Shown in pieces: positions 1 through 5,636 of a stretch of 6,957 nt of DNA (the stretch's first letter is position 1; every line of letters begins with the position of its first letter). The DNA comes from an uncultured Synechococcus sp. (GTDB taxonomy: Bacteria; Cyanobacteriota; Cyanobacteriia; PCC-6307; Cyanobiaceae): the NCBI GenBank assembly GCA_913040905.1, contig CAJWIC010000072.1, forward strand, positions 1 through 6,957. Direction: 5' to 3'. A model generated the notes under the pieces. That model worked only from the letters and a program-made list of their open reading frames with translations, searched no databases and was not told the origin of the DNA. The translations under genes and the position numbers were made by a program.

Positions 1-466
1 CAACAAGTACGAGCTGATCACGGAAACCGGCCACCTGAAGCTGGATCGTGTCGGTTATTCGTCTCTGGCCTATCCCTTCGCCTACGGCTGTATTCCCCGC
101 ACCTGGGATGAAGACGGCGACCCCCTCGACATCGAAATCGTCAACGTCACCGAGCCGTTGGTTCCCGGCTCCATCGTTGAGGCCCGGATCATCGGTGTGA
201 TGACCTTCGATGACGGTGGTGAAGTGGATGACAAGGTGATTGCCGTGCTTGCCGACGACAAGCGCATGGATCACATCAAGAGCTTTGAAGACCTTGGTGA
301 GCACTGGAAGAAGGAAACCACCTACTACTGGGAGCACTACAAGGACCTCAAGAAGCCTGGCACCTGCAGCGTGAACGGCTTCTTCGGCACCGAGAAGGCT
401 GTGGAGATCATCAAGAGCTGCGAAGCGCGCTACATGGCTGAGATCGACCCCAAGCTGGTGGACTGA
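1..466 (+). CDS. ppa: Inorganic pyrophosphatase, family I (5' end missing)
   Basis: Soluble cytoplasmic enzyme that hydrolyses pyrophosphate to two phosphates and so pulls biosynthetic reactions forward. The reading frame is already open at base 2 and gives 154 residues to the TGA at 464-466, so only a short N-terminal piece is outside the window. Visible family I features, numbered from the first visible residue: KYE (2-4), LDR (14-16), the signature DGDPLDI (38-44) with the metal-binding aspartates D38, D40 and D43, then D71, D76 and K78, which align with E. coli D97, D102 and K104, and the EHYKDL segment (111-116) near the C terminus. All expected active-site residues in the visible part are present. 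The gene ends 34 bp before a strong intrinsic terminator and faces a convergent dioxygenase gene. Identification is secure; only the start is unknown. Confidence 0.97.
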   Translation, partial: NKYELITETGHLKLDRVGYSSLAYPFAYGCIPRTWDEDGDPLDIEIVNVTEPLVPGSIVEARIIGVMTFDDGGEVDDKVIAVLADDKRMDHIKSFEDLGEHWKKETTYYWEHYKDLKKPGTCSVNGFFGTEKAVEIIKSCEARYMAEIDPKLVD

Positions 467-499
467 TCCTCCGCTGGTTCAGAACCCCTCAGTCGATCG

Positions 500-525
500 A
501 GGCGGGGCCTGGCCCCGCCTTTTTT
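500..525 (+). terminator. Intrinsic terminator of ppa
   Basis: A perfect 9-bp GC-rich stem (AGGCGGGGC at 500-508 with GCCCCGCCT at 512-520) around a 3-nt loop runs directly into six T residues (520-525). It lies 34 bp after the ppa stop and 7 bp before the end of the convergent dioxygenase gene. Read from the minus strand the hairpin has no T run behind it, so it should terminate only ppa efficiently. Confidence 0.93.
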
Positions 526-531
526 CATGCC

Positions 532-1422
532 TTAGCGCTGGTACATGTTCACCAGCACCGCCCGTCCGGCATCCGGGTGCTGAGGATGGCCGCGGTGGGC
601 ACCCCGCTGGCTGGAGATCACCATGTCTCCCGCTTTGGCCAGCAGCGGCAGAGCGTCCAGTCCCTGCAGTTGGCTGTACTCATGACGGTTGAGGCCGTGG
701 GCCGCGTTGAACTGACGGCTGCGTTTCCAGGAGCGTCGATCCCGATGGGTGGCTGGTACGTAGCAGTAGGGGCCATCAGAGAGGTCCCGCACGTCCGTCA
801 GGAACACAAAGGACTTGAACTTCTGTGATCGACCGTCGCAGTGATACCCCCGCGTGTCCTGGACGCCGCGGTTCACGTAGAGGTTGCGGCACTTCACCCG
901 CATCGGCAGCCACGCTGCGGCCAGCAGCAATCGGCTGATCAGTCGTTCGTGCAGACAGGAGGTCACAGCGTTCGCCATGGCCTCGCTCAGGCGTTCCGGA
1001 TGAAAGATGTCCACCATGCCGGCATCGCTGCCGCTGCGGCCGTCCGGTCGTTTCACGCGGTGGTTGATGACGGCCTGTTCGGCATCAACGAAATTCTCAT
1101 AGCCCTTGATCCGCCGCTTGTTCGGCAGGTTGAGAATGGCGTTGGAAGCCAATTGCTTGGTCTGTCCTGCGTCCAACTGCAGCAGCAGTTGATTCAGCTC
1201 AGCGTTGATCGCCTCCAGGGCCTGAGGAGTCACGGCCTGGCGCACCACCAGGACTCCCTGGCGTCGCAGGATCCAGGCTGCTTTCAGGAAGGTTCGTTTG
1301 CTGCTGCTCAGGGCGTTGAACTCCACACTCAGCCGATCCATGGCTGACTCGCGTTCCGCGCCGCTCAGCAATCGAGGCAGGCGCGGGCTGCCGGCTGAGA
1401 TGGGATCTGCCATGGAGGTCAT
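532..1422 (-). CDS. Phytanoyl-CoA dioxygenase-type Fe(II)/2-oxoglutarate oxygenase
   Basis: Predicted cytoplasmic non-heme iron oxygenase of 296 aa that would couple oxidation of an unknown substrate to decarboxylation of 2-oxoglutarate. The PhyH-type core is visible: HCD at 194-196 supplies the first two iron ligands (H194, D196), AHRG at 275-278 supplies the distal ligand H276, and R287 in GRAVL is the expected 2-oxoglutarate carboxylate anchor. The strand after HCD (KFKSFVFLTDV, 201-211) and the GPYCYVPATHR turn (217-227) also fit the double-stranded beta-helix fold of this family. Residues 1-45 show no recognisable domain. The start ATG at 1420-1422 has no Shine-Dalgarno sequence; an in-frame ATG three codons later (1411-1413) is equally possible. 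No biosynthetic neighbours give the substrate away: it faces ppa and is divergent from an L,D-transpeptidase. PhyH family members hydroxylate lipids, small metabolites or sugars, so the substrate is left open. Confidence 0.85.
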   Translation of the reverse strand: MTSMADPISAGSPRLPRLLSGAERESAMDRLSVEFNALSSSKRTFLKAAWILRRQGVLVVRQAVTPQALEAINAELNQLLLQLDAGQTKQLASNAILNLPNKRRIKGYENFVDAEQAVINHRVKRPDGRSGSDAGMVDIFHPERLSEAMANAVTSCLHERLISRLLLAAAWLPMRVKCRNLYVNRGVQDTRGYHCDGRSQKFKSFVFLTDVRDLSDGPYCYVPATHRDRRSWKRSRQFNAAHGLNRHEYSQLQGLDALPLLAKAGDMVISSQRGAHRGHPQHPDAGRAVLVNMYQR

Positions 1423-1453
1423 GGAAGGAGCGTAAGAGGATCAATCCATGGGC

Positions 1454-1469
1454 TTGTCTCGGTTGTCTC
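1454..1469. repeat. Tandem TTGTCTC repeat, operator-like
   Basis: TTGTCTC occurs at 1454-1460 and again at 1463-1469, a 9-bp period, and a third copy lies inverted as GAGACAA at 1551-1557. All three are inside the same 151-bp divergent spacer. A 7-mer recurring three times over so short a stretch is unlikely by chance, and the layout (a direct pair near one gene, an inverted single near the other) would suit a shared regulator. Binding is inferred only. Confidence 0.45.
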
Positions 1470-1549
1470 TCCGATCAGGTTGGAGAAAGTCTTAAAAACG
1501 CCTGTCAAGCCTGTCGTTTGGATGATTTTTGGCGCAACGCTGCATAGCT

Positions 1550-1567
1550 TGAGACAAGCGGGTCTCA
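1550..1567 (+). repeat. Inverted repeat TGAGAC-N6-GTCTCA before the L,D-transpeptidase
   Basis: Perfect 6-bp arms (1550-1555 and 1562-1567) flank a 6-nt spacer and end 6 nt before the TTG start codon at 1574. In RNA this would be a small hairpin just upstream of the start; in DNA it could be an operator. It includes one of the three GAGACAA copies. No T run follows, so it is not a terminator. Confidence 0.4.
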
Positions 1568-1573
1568 TGAGTC

Positions 1574-2059
1574 TTGAGGTGGATTGTTGCTGCTGGGATG
1601 GTGGTGTCCATGGGTTTGGTGCAGCCCGCGGCTGCGCAGGAGTTGGCTCTGCTGGAGCCAGCTGACACCAGGATCGTGCTGGACCTGCGGAGACGAGAGA
1701 TTGCTGTGGTCCGAGCCGGTCAGCGCTGGGGTCCTTGGCCTGTCGCCATCGGCGACCCTCAGACGCCGACGCCGCAGGGGACCTTTTCCATCCTCTCGAA
1801 ACAGATCAATCCTGTTTACCTCTCCACCAAGGGAGGAAAGCCCCGCAAACTGGTGGGACCAACCAGCCCGATCGGCGATCGCTACCTTGGCTTCCATCGC
1901 GGTGACCGCGGTGAATTCGGTATCCATGGCACGCCATGGCCCCATTGGGTGAGGAGCAGAGCGGCGGTCAGCCTTGGATGTGTGCGCATGCTCAATGCTC
2001 ACGTCCGTGAACTCTTCGATGTCGTTGAAGTGGGGACGCCGCTGCAGATCCAGGGTTGA
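1574..2059 (+). CDS. Exported L,D-transpeptidase (YkuD domain)
   Basis: 161-aa enzyme expected to act on peptidoglycan in the periplasm, making 3-3 cross-links between stem peptides or attaching other groups to them. Residues 1-21 look like a signal peptide: a basic residue at 2, a hydrophobic stretch and QPAAA, with probable cleavage after A21. The YkuD catalytic pattern is complete: FGIHG with H118, then SLGCVRM at 133-139 with the nucleophile C136, S133, G135 and R138. The start is taken as TTG at 1574: an in-frame TGA stands at 1568, and the next ATG (1598) would remove most of the signal peptide. There is no Shine-Dalgarno sequence. The protein is small, with no LysM or other wall-binding module, so it is essentially a bare catalytic domain. 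It ends tail-to-tail with hemC with no bases between the stop codons. Confidence 0.88.
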   Translation: MRWIVAAGMVVSMGLVQPAAAQELALLEPADTRIVLDLRRREIAVVRAGQRWGPWPVAIGDPQTPTPQGTFSILSKQINPVYLSTKGGKPRKLVGPTSPIGDRYLGFHRGDRGEFGIHGTPWPHWVRSRAAVSLGCVRMLNAHVRELFDVVEVGTPLQIQG

Positions 2060-3013
2060 TCAGGCCTCAGGGCGGACCTCATCGAAGATTTCCTTGAGAA
2101 TCTCACCGGCTCCCTGCTGCTTGAGCTTGGCGGCCAGTTCGATGCCGATGGACTCGGACTGATGCGCCGCGCCACTGGCCTGATCGCGAATCAAGCGCTT
2201 GCCATCGAGACTGGCCACCATGCCGGTGAGGAGAAGTTCGCCGTTCGTGATCTGGCTGTTGACGCCGATCGGTACCTGACAACCGCCTTCCAGCTCCCGC
2301 AGGAAGGCGCGCTCGGCCAGGCAACGCTGGGAGGTGGGGGTGTGCTCCAGCACTTTGATCGCTTCCATCACCTCAGGCTTGCCCTCAACGCATTCAATCC
2401 CCAGGGCTCCCTGGCCGACGGCATGCAGGGAGATGTCGCCGGGGATCAGCTGGTGAATCCGATCGCCAAAGCCAAGTCGGCCGAGGCCTGCGGCCGCGAG
2501 GATCAGGCAGTCGTAGTCGCCTGAATCGAGCTTCTCAAGGCGTGTGATCACATTGCCGCGAACGTCCTTGAAGATCAGGTGGGGGTAGTGGTGACGCAGC
2601 TGGGCCAGGCGCCGCAAGGAGCTGGTTCCCACCACCGAGCCTTCGGGGAGGGTGTCGAGCTTGTAGGCCTGGTTTTTGGCATTCACCACCAGCGCGTCGG
2701 CGGGGTCTTCCCGTTCGGTGATGCAGCCAAGCATCAGCCCCTCAGGAAGGTTGGTGGGAAGGTCTTTCAGGGAATGGACGGCGATGTCCGCACGATCCAC
2801 CAGCATCTGGGCTTCCAGTTCCTTTGTGAACAGGCCCTTGTCGCCGATCTTGGCCAGAGCGACATCCAGGATCTTGTCGCCCTGGGTGGCCATGGCCTCC
2901 ACGGTGATTTTCAAGCCGGGATGGGCTTTTTCCAGTTCTGCTTTGACCCAGTTGGTCTGCACCATGGCCAGCTGGCTGCGTCGTGAAGCGATGCGCAGTT
3001 CGGTGAGAGCCAT
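2060..3013 (-). CDS. hemC: Hydroxymethylbilane synthase (porphobilinogen deaminase)
   Basis: 317-aa cytoplasmic enzyme that joins four porphobilinogen molecules into the linear tetrapyrrole leading to heme, chlorophyll, bilins and B12. Family landmarks in order: [10 protein letters not shown] (7-16), KGLFTKELE (59-67), HSLKDLPT (80-87) with the catalytic aspartate D84, GTSSLRR (129-135), DVRGN (150-154), AAAGLGRL (173-180), [10 protein letters not shown] (198-207), and [10 protein letters not shown] (241-250), where C245 carries the dipyrromethane cofactor. Length matches the usual 310-320 aa and all key residues are intact. The ATG at 3011-3013 lies six codons before the conserved RIASRRS segment, the usual distance; no Shine-Dalgarno sequence precedes it. 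The gene is divergent from the 149-aa conserved protein and abuts the convergent L,D-transpeptidase gene with no visible terminator between them. Confidence 0.97.
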   Translation of the reverse strand: MALTELRIASRRSQLAMVQTNWVKAELEKAHPGLKITVEAMATQGDKILDVALAKIGDKGLFTKELEAQMLVDRADIAVHSLKDLPTNLPEGLMLGCITEREDPADALVVNAKNQAYKLDTLPEGSVVGTSSLRRLAQLRHHYPHLIFKDVRGNVITRLEKLDSGDYDCLILAAAGLGRLGFGDRIHQLIPGDISLHAVGQGALGIECVEGKPEVMEAIKVLEHTPTSQRCLAERAFLRELEGGCQVPIGVNSQITNGELLLTGMVASLDGKRLIRDQASGAAHQSESIGIELAAKLKQQGAGEILKEIFDEVRPEA

Positions 3014-3139
3014 GGAGCGGGCGAATCAGCCGCCCAGACTACGGACTCGAGGCCTTTCGTTCCTGTGAATGTGAAGCAGCTGCGGCGGATCGACGCTGTG
3101 TGAAGACTGCTTAACATTGACCTTATTAGCTGTCGTCGT
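3014..3139. other. Divergent intergenic region, hemC / 149-aa gene
   Basis: 126 bp that should contain the promoters for both flanking genes. The only AT-rich patch is around 3108-3130. On the plus strand TAACAT (3112-3117) or TATTAG (3124-3129) could be -10 boxes, each 4 of 6 to consensus and without a -35 match. The second would leave almost no leader before the ATG at 3140 and would favour a later start for that gene. No convincing hemC promoter was found. Confidence 0.4.
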
Positions 3140-3589
3140 ATGCCAGGCCCAGTCGTGAACGGTGTACGTCAGGCCATGGTGTCCGGTTCCCCCTCGGCCG
3201 CTGGCTCCCGGGACGAGGCCCAGCTTCCCCTGATGGCGGATGGCACGATTCGTTTGCTGTTGTTGAGCAGTGGTGAGCTGCTCATGGCACGGTTACGCAC
3301 GACGACCGACAGCGATGGTCAGCCTGCCTATCAGTTGATCCGCCCCCGGCGGGTGCAAGGGATTGAAGGCGACAGCGAGGGTTTCGCGTTGGCCCCTTTC
3401 CTCAGCGGACTCACGCCACAAAGCAGCGTGGTGTTGTTCAAGCATGCTGTTGCTTCGGTGCTTGAACCCGACGGCCTGCTTTTGCAGGCTTACGCCAAGC
3501 AGACGTCTCAGGAATGCCCTTTGGAGGAAACGCCGGTGGAGCGTTTGAAACGCGCGTTTCAGGAGTTCACCGAAAGTTTCGAAGGGTGA
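3140..3589 (+). CDS. Conserved-looking protein, possible Sm-like fold (149 aa)
   Basis: I cannot give this protein a firm name. Residues 1-30 are rich in Pro, Gly and Ser and look disordered. From about 35 the pattern is a short beta-rich domain: IRLLLLSSGELLMARL (37-52), a polar turn, YQLIRPRRV (64-72), LAPFLSGLTPQSSVVLFKH (84-102), then VASVLEPDGLLLQAY (104-118). The order 'LL.SGE.L.A', 'Y.L..P..V', 'LAPF', 'SVVL.K..V..V.EP' and 'L...Y' recalls small Sm-like proteins of cyanophages and marine viruses; this is from memory and unverified. The C terminus (128-149) is acidic and helical. Possible alternative starts are in-frame ATGs at 3176 (M13) and 3233 (M32); the latter would begin just before the folded part. 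It is divergent from hemC, monocistronic on the plus strand and followed by an inverted repeat at 3626-3649. Confidence 0.7.
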   Translation: MPGPVVNGVRQAMVSGSPSAAGSRDEAQLPLMADGTIRLLLLSSGELLMARLRTTTDSDGQPAYQLIRPRRVQGIEGDSEGFALAPFLSGLTPQSSVVLFKHAVASVLEPDGLLLQAYAKQTSQECPLEETPVERLKRAFQEFTESFEG

Positions 3590-3621
3590 TCAGGGATTGT
3601 CATGGACCTGGCACTGGCCAG

Positions 3622-3649
3622 AAAAAAACCCCGGTTTCCGCCGGGGTTT
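3622..3649 (-). terminator. Strong minus-strand intrinsic terminator (possibly bidirectional)
   Basis: A perfect 9-bp stem (3626-3634 with 3641-3649, arms AAACCCCGG and CCGGGGTTT) around a 6-nt loop. On the minus strand it ends in seven T residues (complement of 3622-3628), three of them from the stem arm, a strong terminator. On the plus strand only TTTG follows, so it would end the 149-aa gene only weakly. Upstream on the minus strand lie a candidate small RNA (ending here) and, 233 bp away, the rpoD stop codon, so it may also close the rpoD transcript. Confidence 0.88.
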
Positions 3650-3686
3650 GATCTCTTCCGTGTGAGGAGGGCGTCTCAATTCCCTC
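3622..3686 (-). ncRNA. Candidate small RNA with a Yfr1-like layout
   Basis: Read on the minus strand, a TATAAG -10 box (3698 to 3693) places a transcription start near 3686. The roughly 65-nt RNA would begin with a stem-loop (GAGGG 3686-3682 with CCCTC 3671-3667, 10-nt loop), continue into a mostly unpaired stretch containing CCTCCTCACAC (3670-3660), and end in the strong hairpin plus U run. Cyanobacterial Yfr1 RNAs have the same plan: about 54-69 nt, two stem-loops and the core ACUCCUCACAC between them. The core here matches 10 of 11 bases, differing at the first base, and that base and the next three could be drawn into the 5' stem. In picocyanobacteria Yfr1 is remembered as lying near guaB/trxA, not rpoD, so this may be a paralogue, a relocated copy or a chance resemblance within the rpoD 3' UTR. 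Confidence 0.45.
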
Positions 3687-3692
3687 TACACC

Positions 3693-3698
3693 CTTATA
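3693..3698 (-). promoter_or_regulatory. -10 box TATAAG for the candidate small RNA
   Basis: TATAAG on the minus strand matches the TATAAT consensus at 5 of 6 bases and lies 7 bp before the predicted 5' end of the candidate small RNA. No -35 element matches at 16-18 bp. It overlaps a weaker plus-strand -10 box (3694-3699) almost exactly, so the two divergent promoters would compete for the same bases. Confidence 0.4.
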
Positions 3699-3720
3699 GG
3701 CCGCTGGGAGCCAAGGAGGT
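3694..3720 (+). promoter_or_regulatory. -10 box and perfect Shine-Dalgarno site of a tiny gene
   Basis: TTATAG (3694-3699) could start a transcript near 3706, and AAGGAGGT (3713-3720) is a full match to the anti-Shine-Dalgarno sequence. It is the strongest ribosome-binding site in the window; the other genes here have none. The distance is 8 nt to the ATG at 3729, which is ideal, but 16 nt to the ATG at 3737, which is long. This site is the main reason for thinking something is translated here. Confidence 0.5.
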
Positions 3721-3728
3721 AGGTGCAG

Positions 3729-3788
3729 ATGTACTTATGTACAACCAAAATTCCTGCCAGAATTCCAAAACTTGTGTCGATGGAGTGA
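3729..3788 (+). CDS. Possible 19-aa leader peptide
   Basis: This ATG is 8 nt after the perfect AAGGAGGT site. The frame gives MYLCTTKIPARIPKLVSME and stops at TGA 3786-3788. The peptide resembles nothing I know. Its stop overlaps an in-frame GTG (3785-3787) of the neighbouring frame in a GTGA junction, the arrangement typical of translational coupling. It would then be a leader that delivers ribosomes to a 26-residue membrane peptide. The alternative is that it is spurious and the ribosome-binding site serves the 42-aa frame at longer spacing. Confidence 0.3.
   Translation: MYLCTTKIPARIPKLVSME
3730..3743. repeat. Perfect palindrome TGTAC-N4-GTACA
   Basis: 5-bp arms around TTAT, lying over both candidate ATG codons of the tiny gene (3729 and 3737). 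In RNA it could form a small hairpin affecting start choice. In DNA the GTAC-N4-GTAC core fits the central part of the cyanobacterial LexA consensus RGTACNNNDGTWCB, but both outer positions (T and A here) break it. Confidence 0.35.
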
Positions 3789-3865
3789 ACGAGGCCTACG
3801 TCCTGATGGCGATCATTCTCTGCGTTTGGCTGCTGGTGAAGTTATTGCCAGGCATGGAGCCCTGA
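3737..3865 (+). CDS. Possible small single-pass membrane protein (42 aa)
   Basis: The frame begins at ATG 3737 and encodes 42 residues: a polar N-terminal part with two cysteines (C7, C13) and four asparagines, then a clear hydrophobic segment at about 21-38 (YVLMAIILCVWLLVKLLP) and a short tail. Length and shape are like the one-helix subunits of cyanobacterial membrane complexes, but I do not recognise it as any known Pet, Psa or Psb subunit. The frame stays open upstream to 3602, but that part crosses the terminator hairpin and the strong ribosome-binding site, so an internal start is more likely. GTG 3785 is another possible start, giving 26 residues. The gene ends 16 bp before the end of the convergent rpoD. 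Confidence 0.42.
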   Translation: MYNQNSCQNSKTCVDGVNEAYVLMAIILCVWLLVKLLPGMEP

Positions 3866-3881
3866 AGGGCGATACAGCCCC

Positions 3882-5297
<1,416 letters not shown>

Positions 5298-5613
5298 GGT
5301 CGATGATGCAAGAAGAGGAAAAGACGGAGAACAGCACCCCTGGATCAGGGTCTTCCCCGGGGAGGAAGGCCCTTACTGAAGTCCAAACGACTCAGGAAAC
5401 AACGGACGTGTCGCGTTGAAAGGGGTCGTTCGAGATCAATGGAAAGCTGTGGCGGTGACCGTTGGTGAGGTCGCTGAGATCGGAGTTCTGTGCCGTCCGG
5501 GGTGGTCTCAGACCGGTCGAAGTGGCAGGGACAGAACCCTGACTTCAGACTGCGTGTCTTCCCGCTGGATCAAGCGCAGTGTTGACCAATACAAAGTCAA
5601 CCTGTTCATTTTA
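5298..5613. other. Divergent intergenic region and rpoD leader
   Basis: 316 bp between rpoD and priA. Close to rpoD two inverted repeats sit 1 bp apart: CCCTG-GAT-CAGGG (5338-5350) and CTTCC-N7-GGAAG (5352-5368, enclosing CCCCGGGG). They would fold as adjacent hairpins in the rpoD leader, 40-70 nt before the start codon. The middle (5380-5570) is without recognisable signals. The far end, at priA, carries an inverted repeat and the rpoD promoter, listed separately. For priA, TACAAA (5590-5595) is a weak -10 candidate that would leave a short leader. Confidence 0.5.
5581..5601. repeat. Inverted repeat GTTGAC-N9-GTCAAC
   Basis: Perfect 6-bp arms at 5581-5586 and 5596-5601 around CAATACAAA. Its right end coincides with the predicted rpoD transcription start, and its centre is 23 bp before the priA ATG. 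This is the position of an operator controlling one or both divergent genes. The left arm also supplies a TTGACC that could pass for a -35 box on the plus strand. The regulator is unknown. Confidence 0.5.
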
Positions 5614-5636
5614 ATGAAGTTTTCAGACCCTTGCAA
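5608..5636 (-). promoter_or_regulatory. Probable rpoD promoter, TTGCAA-N17-TAAAAT
   Basis: On the minus strand TTGCAA (5636-5631) and TAAAAT (5613-5608) are separated by exactly 17 bp. These match the sigma-70 consensus at 4 of 6 and 5 of 6 bases. Transcription would begin near 5601 and give rpoD a leader of about 300 nt. The -10 box ends next to, and the spacer overlaps, the priA start codon at 5614, so rpoD and priA transcripts would have almost adjoining 5' ends. Confidence 0.6.

Larger units (their letters stand above)
1423..1573. other. Divergent intergenic region, dioxygenase / L,D-transpeptidase
   Basis: The 151-bp spacer should hold both promoters. On the plus strand CATAGC (1543-1548) is a possible -10 box, but no -35 matches. 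On the minus strand a perfect TTGACA (complement of 1503-1508) has no acceptable -10 at 16-18 bp. The most striking content is repeated GTCTC/GAGAC sequence, listed separately. No ribosome-binding site precedes either start codon. Confidence 0.5.

Noticed and set aside
841..1347. 168-aa plus-strand open frame antisense to the dioxygenase
   Set aside because: Shadow of a gene whose catalytic motifs are clear on the minus strand; Gln/His-rich translation with no family resemblance.
1503..1508. Perfect minus-strand TTGACA as a -35 box for the dioxygenase gene
   Set aside because: No acceptable -10 hexamer occurs 16-18 bp downstream.
1875..1882. HIP1 octamer GCGATCGC
   Set aside because: A single copy inside a coding region; no cluster, so no special meaning beyond a cyanobacterial background motif.
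3019..3035. Hairpin GGGCG-N7-CGCCC just before hemC
   Set aside because: Only 5 bp in GC-rich sequence with no supporting context; likely chance.
3608..3621. Hairpin CTGGC-N4-GCCAG as a plus-strand terminator for the 149-aa gene
   Set aside because: It is followed by A residues, not T residues, on the plus strand, and it lies beyond the T run for minus-strand transcripts.
3602..3736. N-terminal extension of the 42-aa frame back to ATG 3602
   Set aside because: It would translate through the terminator hairpin and the candidate promoter, has no ribosome-binding site and looks non-protein-like.
3730..3743. NtcA site
   Set aside because: NtcA needs GTA-N8-TAC; here the spacing is six bases.
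5380..5613. Upstream extension of priA in the same open frame
   Set aside because: No ATG in the extension and no resemblance to PriA, whose conserved N terminus begins shortly after ATG 5614.
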